A stretch of 64,000 nt of DNA from Elymus sibiricus (taxonomy: Eukaryota > Streptophyta > Magnoliopsida > Poales > Poaceae). Positions 35,126 through 45,933 of the stretch are shown here, piece by piece. Numbering within the stretch: position 1 is the first letter of the stretch; every line of letters begins with the position of its first letter. Where the stretch lies: contig CM077674.1 of assembly GCA_039707655.1 (NCBI GenBank), positions 238,677,904-238,741,903 of the forward strand. Reading direction: 5' to 3'. A program made the position numbers and the translations under genes. Under the pieces are notes generated by a model. The model saw only the letters and a list, made by a program, of their open reading frames with translations. It was not told the origin of the DNA and did no database searches.

Positions 35126-37428
35126 TGGGCCCCACATGTCAGCCACAGTAGCACCCCGTGGGTACACTTCTATGTACCCATAGAAAATACCCCCCTTTAG
35201 GAATTTTGAATTAATTTAATTAAAGAAAATCTAGAAAATGTTTAAATCTTTGAAAAATCATATAAAATCAACCGTAAGTCAAATGAAAATGTTTTCTATA
35301 TGAAAGTTGATCAGAAAAATGAGACGAACCCAAATACGCTACCCACATACCTGTCAGATGCCTCTAGCTATCTAAACATGGAACCGTCCCCCTCCGATTC
35401 ATCTGTCTGACAGATGTCCGAAACCGGAAAAACACTCCAGATGTTTTCCCGCATCGTCTGTAACGTGTAGCACTACGTTAGTCCATACCCGGCATAGCAT
35501 ATTGCCATGTCATGCATTGTGATGCATTTGTCTGCTTTATATTTATTGTTTCTTCCCCCCCCCCTCTTCTTTCCGATAGACACCGAGACCGACGCTGCTC
35601 CCGGTTTCGACTACACCACTGACGACCAGCCACTTGCCTCAGAGCTTCCAGGCAAGCAAAACCTCCTAGATCATCCCGATAATGCCTACTCTTTCTCTCT
35701 ACTGCTTGCATTAGAGTAGTGTAACTGCTACTGTTTACCGGATGATCCTATTCCGTTGCATAGCCTGTCTTTGCTACTACTATTGATACATTTACCTGCA
35801 ATCCTAAATGCTTAGCATAGGTTGCTAGTTTATCATCAGTGGCCCTACATTCTTGTCCGTCTGCCATGCTATACTATCGGGCCGTGATCGCCGCGGGTGG
35901 CGATCACGGGTATATATATACATATTACACATGATATAATATTGAGACAAAAGTCGGGTCGGCTCGTAGAGTACCCGCAGGTGGTTCATGAATGTGGGGG
36001 CTGAAGGGGCAGGTGGTTCCATCCAGGTAGTGATGGACCTGGGTTCCCGACGCCCCCCTGAGTGACACCTTGTGGCGGAGCGACAGGGCAGGTTGGGACC
36101 ACCCAGGAGTGAGGTGGGCCTGATCCCCGATCATTGTCCGCGGTTACTTCAAAATAACATGCTTAACGAGATTGGGTATTTGATCTGAGTCTGGCTACGA
36201 GCCAATACGCACTAACCAACTACGCGGGAAAGATATGGGCACTCGACGTCGTGGTATCAGCCAAAGTTTTCTAGATGTCAGCGACTGAGTGGCGCACGCC
36301 GGGTTGGACCGCGTAGAGCACCTGCCTTTGTAATGGAGGTTGCCAGGTCTGCTCACCGGCCGCGCACGCAACGTGCAGGAGTGCAATGGGCGATGGTCCC
36401 AGACCCCTGCGCGCATAGGGTTTAGTCCGTCGTGCTGACCTCTCTGTTAAGCCTAGGTAGGGCTGCGACGTGTTGATCTTCCGAGGCCGGGCATGACCCA
36501 GGAAAGTGTGTCCGGCCAGAGGAGTCGAGCGTGTTGGGTAAGATGGTGCACCCCCTGCAGGGAAGTTTATCTATTCGAATAGCCGTGTCCCTCGGTAAAA
36601 GGACGACCCGGAGTTGTATTCGGGCCTCTTACAACTAGAACCGGATACTTAATAAAACACACCCATACAAGTGACAGATACAACCCGGTGATCGCTCTCC
36701 CACGGGGCGACAAGGAGAGGATCGTTGGGTAGGATTATGCTATACGTTGATACTTGGTTAACTTACCAACTACTCTCTTCCACTGATTCAAGATGGAGGA
36801 CGCCAGAAGCGTAGTCTTTGATAGGACTAGCTCCCCCCCCCCTCTTATTCTGGCATTCTGCAGTTTAGTCCACATATACTACCCCTTTCATTTGATACCG
36901 ATGCATAAGTAGCATAGATCTGATGTCAGTCTTGCGAGTACTTTGGATGAGTATTCACGATTGCTTGCTACTTCTTTTCCCCCTATACCCGATTGCTGCG
37001 ATCAGATGGTGTATCCCAGGAGCCAGCTGCCCCCGCCGATGATGACTACTACTACTCCAAGGGTGGCTACTACTACGTGCAGGACGCTGAAGCTCCCAGG
37101 CAGGAGGCCTGCGCCCTTTCGATCTATGCTTCTCAGGTTGTGCTAGCCTTCTTAAGGCAAACTTGTTTACTTATGTCTGTACTCAGATATTGTTGCTTCC
37201 ACTGACTCGTTTGTATTCGAGCACTCGAGGCCCCTGGCTTGTAATATGAAGCTTGTATTATTTTAATTTGTGTTTAGAGTTGTGTTGTGATATCTTCCCG
37301 TGAGTCTCTGAGCTTGATCGTGTACACTTGCGTGTATGATTACTGCACGATCAAATCGGGGGCGTCACAGCTCCTCTCCCCTCTCCGCTCCGCTCCTCTC
37401 CGCCTGCTCCTCTCCCCCCGTCGACGCA

Positions 37429-38180
37429 ATGTCGAGCTCCGGCAGCGCCTCCGGCGACTCCGATCCGGAGTACAAGCTCGCACTCCGCATCGCCTGGGAG
37501 CGGTCCAAGGCGGACACCGGAGGCAACTCCGGATCTGGAGCGTCGTCGCAGCCGCGCGCTCTTCCCGCTCCCTGTCGCCGCATATCCTACGACGGCGCTG
37601 GCTCGTCCCGTGCCATGGGCAGTGGCGACCGGCGGCCAGCCCAGTCCACGCCGACGGGGCAGGCTCCCTCACGCCGTTCCCTCCCCCCGCCCGCTGCTGC
37701 TCCCCCTGCGGGGCAGCGGTGGGTGCTTGTGCCCGCCCCTCCGGCCCGAACGCGCACGCCGCTCGCCGCGAGGGGCAGCGGCTAAGGGAGAGGGAGGCCG
37801 CGGAGAGGGCGAGGGCGGCGGCGGATCTCGACGAGGACGACCGTCTCCTCGCGTGGGTCTACGGCCGGTCGCTCACGACAGCGGAGACGGACGCGAGGCG
37901 GCTCCGTCGCAAGAATGCCAAGGCCCTCCGCATCGCCATTGAGGAGTCCGAGCGGCTCGCGGCGGAGACGGCGAAGGAGCGGGCGAAGCTGGCCAAGCTG
38001 AAGCGCCGGCAGGACCGGGCCGCAGAGGCTCAAAGGCCTGGTCATCGTCTCCGACTCCTCCTCCTCCTCCGACGACGACGGCTTGTCCTCCTCCGACGAC
38101 GACGACGACCAGCCCCCGCTGCCGACGGATACAGCTACGCCGGCAACCGCAAGGGGAAAGGTCCGGCCCGGAAGTATTAG
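37429..38180 (+). pseudogene. Frameshifted ORF of the Harbinger-like element
   Basis: Starts ATG at 37429 (MSSSGSASGDSDPEYKLALR) just after the LARD insertion. It is Ser/Pro-rich, then shifts frame near 37750 into an Arg/Ala/Glu-rich coiled-coil-like stretch (LDEDDRLLAWVYGRS, AIEESERLAAETAKERA). It then passes through an acidic Ser/Asp run in another frame (about 38035-38110) and ends AGNRKGKGPARKY at 38180. I recall similar endings in Triticeae hypothetical proteins. The function is unknown. The LARD sits a few dozen bases upstream of the ATG, so the original promoter is split off. Confidence 0.5.
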
Positions 38181-38462
38181 TTTAGTTTAGTTTTAAATTT
38201 GTCCGTCGTTTGTATGAACTGTGGTGGATCTTTTGTTGAAATGTGATGCTATTTGCTGTCCTATATCTATGTCCGGCGTTTGATCGACGCAGTTTGATCC
38301 ACGTTGCATGATTTAGTATGAAAATAGGGGTTCGGATATGAAGGAGACGGATGTGGACGACCGGATTTAAGGCGTGCTCGGTCAGTGCTAGCGGACGCGT
38401 CCGGGCGCGTCCGCGGGCGTTTGAGGGACCGGATTTGCCAAATCCGGCTGTAGATGCTCTTA

Positions 38463-38991
38463 GCTACCGCGCCATCTTCTCTTGTCCAATATGCAAGACA
38501 CGCAGAAAACAATGTTTGAACCAGTGGGCGTGTGAGATCTCATACATCATCATCTTGTCACATCCTCCACATCGACGGCGTTGATTCGTGGCGAATTCGG
38601 AGGCCCCAACGGGGCGAGCACGGAACCGCTTGACCCTTTCCCCTCGAGGCTGCGCTGCCGCCGTGGTCACGCCTCTGAACCATCAACCCGAGACACAGCC
38701 AGCATTAAACAAAAAGCAGTCCAGTCCAGAGGCCGTTTTTCTCCGCACGGCAAGCCACCCCGCTCGCCTCAAGTCGTCGTCATCGATCGGACCCAGCTTC
38801 CAACCATCCGACTCCCTCCGTCCGCGCAATTAAGAGACCTCCCCTCTCCCCGCCCCCTCTCGCGCGCGCTCCCGTGCTCCATCGCCCCTTTTCCTTCCGT
38901 TTCCGACCGCCCCCCGGAAAACTCCAGAAAACCCGTGCGCCGGCGCGCCGGCCCTCCCCTCTCTATAACCCCCTTGCCGCGCGATCGCGCA
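38463..38991 (+). promoter_or_regulatory. 5' flank and leader of the RTL gene
   Basis: About 530 bp between the TE nest and the ATG. CpG-rich and C-rich toward the ATG, with CTCTCCCCGCCCCCTC near 38842. No clear TATA at a sensible distance: TCTATAAC at about 38960 is only some 30 bases from the ATG. Confidence 0.45.
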
Positions 38992-41408
38992 ATGGACCCG
39001 CAGTCGCAACCGCCAGCAGCTGGGGACGACTTTGACTCGATGCCGAGGGAGCAGCAGCAGAGGGAGGAGGCGCCGCCGGGCTACGTGCCGCCGATGAGCC
39101 CCGAGGAGGTGGCGGCCGTCGAGGCGCTCCTCGGGTACGAGTTCAAGGACAAGTCCCTGGTCGGGGAGGCCCTCACGCACGGCTCCTTCTACTTGCCCTA
39201 CCGCTCCGGCGACTCCACCTACGAGCGGCTCGAGTACCTGGGCGACGCCGTGCTCACCTGCCTCGTCTCTCGGGAGGTCTTCCTTACCTACCGGGACCTT
39301 CCTCCAGGCCCGCTCACGCGCCTCCGCGCCGCCAACGTCGACAAGGAGAAGCTCGCGCGCATCGCCGTCGACCACGGCATCCACCGCTTCCTCCGCCACA
39401 AGGCGCCCAAGCTCGAAGAACAGGTTACTAACTACTACTACTACAACTACTACTAATACTCCCTCCGTTCCATAATATAGTGCATATAAATTTTCTAGAA
39501 AGTCAAACTTTACAAACTTTGACCAAATTTATAGAGAAAACTATTTATATCTACAATACTAAATATATAAAATATGAAAGTATGTAGTGTGATGTATATA
39601 ATGATATGTATTTGGTATTCTAGATGTACATATTTTTCTCTACAAACTTGGTCAAAGTTTGTGAAGTTTGACTTTTCAAAAAATCTATAGGCACTACATT
39701 GTGGAACAAAGGGAGTACTAATTTTAGTACTGGAGCCTACCTTTCCCGTGCGCTGCGCCATTTTCCCTTGTTCATGAGAGGGACATGTCAAAACTGACCT
39801 TTTCAACTGGCTGGGCCCCTTTGTGGTGTGTCGTTTTGGTGAAATATTTTGTTTCCCTGCCTGCTCATTCTTGGATATACACCTTGTCTAGTCTTATTGT
39901 AAATAGTTAAAGTAAACCAAACTTGATCCTTATATACACACATAGTGGTGTTGGGCTGTACGGGGCAGCAGACTAGTAGCATACATGTTCATGGAGTGGT
40001 CACTCAAGAGTGTGCCCACCATGGATCTCAGATTGAAAAGTGTGCCACTTTTTATTATTCTCCTCCTGTGATTCAAACGGCATTCGTAATTCTCCGCCGT
40101 GTTCAAGGGTATGATCCCTTGTTATATGCGTATACTGTAATTTTGGGTGAAGGGGAACCACCTCTTTCTGTTCCCTTTCTCATGTGTCCTATCTTACTAT
40201 CTTGTCAAAGCTACCAGTCTACCAAGGTGATACTTTTCCAAAAGATTCAATTGGCATGTACAATTCTATGTTACCCAACTGTCCATTTGGATCAAGGCGG
40301 GAAAATCTCAAACTCATGATTTTTTTTTTGTTTATACGTTTTCAAATGGCCGTTGTTTCAGGAAAGTAGTCAAAAATATAAGTATGTGGATTTAATTCCA
40401 CGGTAACGGTAGAGAAAACTCTTTGTCGTGTTGTTTTGTTTCTAATAAATGGTTGTTGTTTTTAAGGGAGCCGTAAACGAACAAATGTGTCGTTTCGAAT
40501 CCACCTCCTTATGTCCGTTTACATTTTTTTTCACAGGATTTAATGCAGGTTACGTGAAAAAAGATAATTTTTGCTTTTGTCGGCTAATCAAGTTGTTTAT
40601 GCACCAGATTTAATACTAAACAAGTGACTTGTAACCATTCTGCCTTCTAAGGTATCGTATTAGTATTTTTCTTGTTGTAGCCTTTCTTATGCTTTTTGTC
40701 TGTGACTAATACCTATTAGTTGCACACGAAGAGAAGAACAATGAAAAGGTTTTTTTTTAAAGTAATTATAAGATGTTGACATGCTGCAAAGTCACGTATG
40801 ATTGATGTGATGCCTCTTGTGCTTTGGCGCTTGCAGATTGCTGATTTTGTGAAAGAATTGTGTATGTATGAATACCACTCGAATGGGCTATTGGATGCAC
40901 CAAAAGTGCTATCTGACATTGTGGAATCTCTTATTGGTGCCATATATCTTGACTCCGAGTACAATCAAGAACTAGTTTGGCAGGTAAATGTCTCTCCTAG
41001 AATTGTGAAATCTTGGTTTTTGTTCCTCACTATAGTTTGGGAATGTAATGTTTTTTTCTCTGATTATAGGTTTATCGAAATTTGGCTGACCCACTTATTA
41101 GCCTCGAGACATTAGGGAAGCATCCCGTAAGCGAGCTATTAGAGTTTGGCCAGAAGACTGGTCGAATAGTGGATATCTTTAAAGATGGATGGGTTAAGGA
41201 TACGAAGGTCGATGTATTTGTTGATGGTGTGCTGGTTGCAAGTGCGACTTATGCTCAAAAGAAGGAGATAGCTTCGAACCGTGCCGCGAAGGCTGCTCTC
41301 GACAAACTAAAGGAGATGTCGGGGCAATCCGATATCGAATCAGCCGCAGGAGAAGCTCCCGAGCCGTTGGACGAATTGGATCGTGCTGGAGCTTTAGAGC
41401 TCCAGTGA
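38992..41408 (+). CDS. RNase III-like protein with one dsRNA-binding domain (RTL family)
   Basis: Three exons: 38992-39423, 40837-40983 and 41070-41408, both introns GT-AG and phase 0, giving 305 aa. The RNase III domain (about residues 36-193) has the signature ERLEYLGDAVL, with E78 and D85. The second acidic pair is D171 and E174 in SDIVESLIGA. All four catalytic acidic positions are therefore present. A dsRNA-binding domain follows (about 210-275; HPVSELLEFGQ, QKKEIASNRAAKAALDKL), then an acidic tail. Such proteins cleave double-stranded RNA; plant RTLs act in rRNA processing and small-RNA pathways. The start is the first in-frame ATG (GCGCAATGG). I cannot assign the exact RTL paralogue. 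Codons are GC-rich in exon 1, typical of grass genes. No defect is visible. Confidence 0.9.
39459..39715 (+). mobile_element. Stowaway MITE in intron 1 of the RTL gene (257 bp)
   Basis: Ends CTCCCTCCGTTCC and (right side) GGAACAAAGGGAG are inverted repeats. TA duplications at 39457-39458 and 39716-39717. Interior is AT-rich with inverted AGTCAAACTT...AAGTTTGACT, so it would fold into a hairpin. Confidence 0.92.
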
Positions 41409-41890
41409 AATGCTGAGACATTGTCGGCGCGACAAATGATTTTGCCTGTTTGTAGTTCCATTGAATTTTTCCATTACATGTGTGTTGTTAAGTTGCGTTA
41501 TGAGCCTGTAAATATTTATATGCAAATCATATGACTATTGTGCCCCTGTGGGCGTTGACAGCAAGGTGCTATATACTTTGGTGATATTAGCATATACCGA
41601 GAACTGGATGGTTCACCTACAGCAGCCCTCTTCTTCTTTTTCCCGAGCATATTGAATGTCTAGCTTTTGCCGCTCGAGAGTGAATGTGTGTGTAGCGTCT
41701 CAATACCCACCATCCCTGCCTTCTTCCTGGTTGCCTTACTCCTGGTCGTGTCGAGTAGGTTGAGCTTGACAACATTGAAGTGCGGCTACCGGAAAGATCG
41801 TCTCCCGCTGCTGCATATTGCAGCGCCGCTACTGGTGACGTATAGGACCACGTGAATAACAGCCGTTTAGGGTACTTTATGCCAAAAACG
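41409..41890 (+). other. 3' UTR and downstream flank of the RTL gene
   Basis: Contains the T-rich and AT-rich segment near 41490-41540 (GTAAATATTTATATGC) where polyadenylation is likely. No other feature is recognised. Confidence 0.4.
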
Positions 41891-41910
41891 TTGCTCCAAC
41901 AGATGATGTA

Positions 41911-42501
41911 CAACCTCTGTACTAAAATATAAGACTTTTTTGGTTTTTGCCGGAGGGCTCATGCTTCATTTATAGGTGTATTTTTTCAGTTTGTTTAGGA
42001 TTTGTGTCATGCTTAGGAGGTCAACACGGCGGCAACTTCATGATGATGGAATAAGGTTCTCCCCGACTTGCCCTCGTCCCGGCAGTGCATCTCGTGTCAT
42101 CAGAGGGCATGTGAAGGTGTGTCTCCGGTGGATCCTGCGAGATTCAGCCGGTGTTTGTCTTCAATGGATCTATATGGATTTGGTCTTTGTTCGGCTATGT
42201 TTTTGTGTCTACAGATTGGATCCTTCCGATCTATACTTCTCTTCATCGGCGGCGGTTGCTATTCTGGTACTCTGATCCTTTGGGGACTTAGCATGAAACC
42301 TTCCTGACAGTCTACTACAATAAGGTTTGCCCAGCTTCGGCAATGGAGGAGCAATGACGGCGGCGCGCCTTCGACTCGCTTCAGTGCTAGTAGTCGTCGC
42401 TAGATAGTCTACGGACATTGATATAATTTTTGTTACTTCTAATGTTGGTGTTTGAGGAATAGATCGGAAGTTTTTTCCGCAAAAATATAGTACAAAGGGA
42501 G
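41911..42501 (+). mobile_element. Stowaway MITE split by a non-LTR fragment, itself inside a MITE-like repeat
   Basis: Left arm CTCTGTACTAAAATATAAG and right arm AAATATAGTACAAAGGGAG are inverted, with TA at 41909-41910 and 42502-42503. Flanking sequence on both sides carries inverted CTCCAACAGATGATG (41893; reverse at about 42568 and 42640), which suggests a host MITE of about 41890-42652. Confidence 0.6.
41942..42485 (+). mobile_element. Non-LTR (LINE-type) 3' fragment inside the Stowaway
   Basis: Unlike the Stowaway arms, this insert is GC-richer and ends with GAATAGATCGGAAGTTTTTT, CCGC and an A run. I recall this close from common Triticeae non-LTR 3' ends. No coding frame is supported. 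Confidence 0.45.
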
Positions 42502-42796
42502 TATATGCCAAAACGCAGCCGGGATGAGACTGTTTAGGGCATCACTTTTGCATCATCTGTTGGAGTAACAACAGACGTGGTGATGTAAAATTTTCTCTCT
42601 CCTACCCTATAATGATTTTTACGTCATCACTTTTTCATCATCTGTTGGAGATGCCTCCGTTTTGGTTTGATTATAGTGGATTACATTCTCTCCTATTCAT
42701 GTTTGTCCTTAATCTTAATGGAGACACCCACTCTCCCGCTTTTGTTAAATTTAAAGATGTTTAAAGTGGACACAAATTACAAGAGCGTGTGTTTAC

Positions 42797-43188
42797 GGGA
42801 AATCCAATTCGGCTCTTGGGAGCATATGCTCCTGCCCACTAAAAATGTTTTTTACAAATATCAAAAAAAAAATTGAAAAAAATATAGATGTGTTCATTGT
42901 CACACCAAAACGCTACCTGCAAATTTTTAGGAAGATAGCACAAGTATTTTGATCTATGCAAAAAAAACAAGTTGAACGACAAATGTTACCTCCAAATGTT
43001 ACACTTATTTTTTTTTTCACCGACGAAGCACTGTCATCCCGTTTCGCATGAAAATTGGTAAGCACACTTGTTACACTAACAAGAGCATCTACAAAAAAAA
43101 ATCAGAATTTTAAATTTTATTTAATATTTATTTTAAATTTACTGTTCATTAGGGAGCATATGCACCCCAGAGCCAAAACTGCCCTCCC
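42797..43188 (+). mobile_element. Mutator-type MITE (392 bp)
   Basis: Inverted ends share GGGA, GGCTCT and GCATATGCTCC in register. Flanked by GTGTGTTTAC at 42787-42796 and 43189-43198, a 9-10-bp duplication as made by Mutator-like transposases. No ORF. Confidence 0.82.
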
Positions 43189-43198
43189 GTGTGTTTAC

Positions 43199-43652
43199 AA
43201 GCTAAAATATTAGCAACCACTTAGCATTCTCGTCTTCGTGAAGAGGACACAAATCTTGTATAGAAGTATCTAAGAAAGTGATCCCATTTTAAATAATTTG
43301 AATTGGTTACCACATGTGCCATGTCGTGAAAGTGATCCCATTTAAATGTACATGCAAGCTATACACATTATCAAGCGTATGCAACCTTTTTTTTTATTTT
43401 CCTTCTCATCACATGCAAGGCGTCCACATCAGCACATGCATGCAACCTTTTCAAAAAAAAATTCTACTTCTCACTTTCCACCACATGCAAGCCCTTTGCA
43501 TACAGGTCAAGCCTTAGTAATAGCATGAGCATTGATAATTAATCCATATTGGATAATGCAAGTTACCGTATTGGTTTATATAAAAGTTATATGATTAGAC
43601 CGAATTTCTTAATACTTTACTTCCTTTGTGGGCCAACCCGCATTAGCAATAT
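43199..43652. other. Unassigned gap
   Basis: AT-rich. Short imperfect repeats of AAGTGATCCCATTT (two copies) and ATGCAACCTTTT (two copies). No gene or element is supported. Confidence 0.4.
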
Positions 43653-45240
43653 CTACTTTGTGGTCTTAACCACCATATCCATAAGCATACGAAACATAGT
43701 GAGCTTGTTTTCTTTGAGGGAGCCCATGAATTTGCTCATCTTTTCAAACAAAGGATCATTTATACCTTTTTCATCATGATTATCCTCCGCATCAATAAAC
43801 TCATCACTAGAAGGACTAGGGATGAAAAGAGTAGGATTTACTCTTGGGGTTACCTTGAGTTTGCCCGTAGAAGCTTGTTGCTCCACGTCATCTACCGCTG
43901 CCTTGGCCATTAGGCACTTGTGAGTGTTGCCCTTGTAGTCCTTCATGTAGTTGTAGGTCACAACGTCACCACTCTTGTTGACTAGCCTCAAGGTGTCTCG
44001 AGAATCTTGGGCTACACCGGCAACACCACCAGCATCATTGGGATCGGACTCCTCTTGAGCAATCATGGCCTTCCCATCTCTCTTCTTGAGCTTGGATTTC
44101 AAGGGGTTTGGCAAGTTCTTCTTCACAAAGGTCTTCTTAGGGAACCTTGGTCTATCTTCTCTCTTATCATAGGGCAAGCATCGGAGAAACGGCTTATCTC
44201 TTCACAATTGTAGGAACTTCTAATTTTCTTCTTTGGGAACCTTCCATTGAAAGCCCTCGAGCTAAAATTCTTCACAAAGAGTGCCATATCTTCATATGAG
44301 GGGCACTCCTCTGAGTCAATCTCACCACCTTCTTCATATTGTTCTTCCTCATCACTTGCTTCCTCAACATACACTTGTTTGGCCTTCAAGATAATGTTTG
44401 GCTTTGTAGAACCACCTTGCATGGAGAAATGTCTTCTCCCATTGTTCTTGTGTTCTTCAGATTGTTGGAATGTAGCAATAACATCATCGGGAGTCATGTT
44501 TTTGAAATGGTGCTCACACCTTATGTCCCACACCATCTTCTCATGATATGGAGAGAGAGCGGTCAACAACTTGTCCACAAGATACCACTTTGTCATGTTG
44601 AAACCATCTTGAGTCTGGTCACAATCAAAGCACTCAATATCGTTGGCAAGAGTCTTGATTCGCTCATGAAGATGTTTGGGAGTCTCATATTTCTCGATGC
44701 AAAAGTAATGCAATGCACTTTTGGCTATGTCATATTGGGTTTGTTGAAGAGAGGTGGTATTGGTCTTGGTTCTCACAATGTCATCACATAGCTCCTTGGC
44801 ACTTGAGGGATGAAGGTATGGCCACTTTGATCATCCGATAGGCCCTTCCTTATAATTCTACATGCGGATGTGTTGAGGTCCTTATTGTAGGTCTCTGATG
44901 GGGTGAGATCCTTTGGTTTGACGGTGTAGAAGCCAGTCTCCACGACATCCAACATCTCGTCAGAGGTGAGCCTAAGATGATCCTGCGTAGCAACCTTCAA
45001 AAGAGCAAAGTTTGCCTTCTCGTCGAGCAAGGGAGGTATACCATAGAATTTATACTTAGGTTTCACAATTTTGGATTTTGGGTAAATCCATTGGATGTCG
45101 TTGGAGTTGGTTTCCAAGGGAGGTTGTTGGATTGAATGAGGCATGGAAACATTTGTCATTGAAGGCATACCTCTTATGTTACCAGTAGGTACATCATTCG
45201 AAACCAATGTGGCCAACCTCTCTTGAACCAAGGCCTTAAT
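43653..45240 (-). pseudogene. Copia-type gag remnant
   Basis: Minus-strand text runs from about 45231 (PQVPRSYVMTL at its end) into RTKTNTTSLQQTQYDIAKSA. It then shows the Gag core (ECFDCDQTQDGFNMTKWYL; MVWDIRCEHHFKNMTPDDV), a decayed zinc-knuckle region near 44190 (SYNCEEISRFSDACP) and a Lys/Glu-rich C-terminus (PLFEKMSKFMGSLKE). Frame changes occur near 44775 and 44150. It was the capsid protein of a Ty1/copia-like element. No pol follows on the minus side within the window. Confidence 0.75.
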
Positions 45241-45271
45241 GGATGAATCATGCTCGTTTTCTTATCAACCG

Positions 45272-45593
45272 TGTAGGATCGCAAGTAGGTCTAGAGGGGG
45301 TGATTAGACTACTTGACCAAATAAAAACTTAACCTTTTCGCAATTTAAGTTGTAGGCAAGTTTTACCAATTTTCACAACTCAAGCAACACCCTACACATG
45401 CAAGTCTAAATAGTATGCAGCGAAAAGTAAAGACTTTGCATATGAACGTAAAGGAGGGATTGGAGAAATAAAACGCAATGAAGAAACGGTGATTTTTGGC
45501 ATGGTTTCGATAGTTGGTGCTATCGTACGTCCACATTGATGGAGACTTCAACCCACGGAGGGTAACGGTAGCGCGAGTCCACGGAGGGCTCCA
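45272..45593 (-). repeat. Partial copia-type LTR
   Basis: Read on the plus strand it starts TGTAGGATCGCAAGTAGG and has AGAGGGGGTGATTAGAC, laid out like the LTR edge at 62820 (TGTAGGGACCGAG, AGAGGGGGTGAATGG). It is therefore the inner end of a related LTR on the minus strand. It abuts the gag remnant without a recognisable priming site. Confidence 0.55.
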
Positions 45594-45933
45594 TTTCCGA
45601 GTTTCATGAGCTAACTTAAGAGTGTTTAGTTCTTTAGTCAAGCGCTCAATTTCTACAACCGTCTCATCTTTACTATCATAATTACTAGCAAGTTCATTAT
45701 AGCTAACATCACTAGTTTTATCATTGAGCAAGTCGTCATCGCCTAGCAAGTCATCCTCATCACTATTCAAGTCTTGGGGCCTTTAGCCATGAAGCATTTT
45801 CCAATTCCTTCATTTGGTGAATCAAATAAATCATAGGAGTTGGAGGATACGAGAGATAGTTTGGCAACACCTTCACCTCGACTATAGTTGGAGTTGGAGT
45901 GATAACTTCTCTCAGATTGGTTGTGGGAGTCGG
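45594..45933 (-). pseudogene. Fragment of a copia gag C-terminus
   Basis: Minus-strand text includes SSNSYDLFDSPNEG, NSDEDDLLGDDDLLNDK and a coiled-coil-like ETVVEIERLTKELNTLK, typical of the segment after the zinc knuckle. It is cut on both sides by LTRs. Confidence 0.6.

Larger units (their letters stand above)
17143..37369 (+). mobile_element. Sukkula-type LARD (non-autonomous LTR retrotransposon)
   Basis: Long LTRs (17143-29762 including two insertions; 33265-37369, 4105 bp) open TGTAACA and close GGGGGCGTCACA. They flank a 3502-bp non-coding internal domain with a tRNA-Met priming site. The 5-bp duplication GCTCC is perfect (17138-17142 and 37370-37374). Without its insertions LTR1 is about 4091 bp. 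About 4.5-kb LTRs and a 3.5-kb coding-free interior are the published hallmarks of Sukkula LARDs (recalled). The two LTRs differ at many sites, so this is not recent. Confidence 0.9.
33265..37369 (+). repeat. LARD 3' LTR (4105 bp)
   Basis: Uninterrupted LTR, opens TGTAACAACCCCAG and closes GGGGGCGTCACA. Its first kilobases are GC-rich and open in several frames on both strands (for example 34118-34894), but these frames are low-complexity Pro/Arg/Ala text broken in LTR1, so no gene is called. Confidence 0.92.
16840..38459 (+). mobile_element. Harbinger-like DNA transposon carrying a degraded ORF, split by a Sukkula-type element
   Basis: Terminal inverted repeats: left GAGCATCTACAACCGGACC, right (reverse complement) GAGCATCTACAGCCGGAT. 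Both are flanked by TTA (16837-16839 and 38460-38462), the 3-bp duplication typical of PIF/Harbinger. Without the nested LARD and its duplication the element is about 1.39 kb. It carries the broken ORF at 37429-38180 and no transposase, so it is non-autonomous. Confidence 0.8.

Noticed and set aside
38955..38965. TCTATAAC as TATA box of the RTL gene
   Set aside because: Only about 30 bases before the ATG, leaving no room for a normal leader.
38830..39399. 189-aa minus-strand frame
   Set aside because: Mirror of the GC-rich first exon of the RTL gene, with repetitive Glu/Gly/Arg text.
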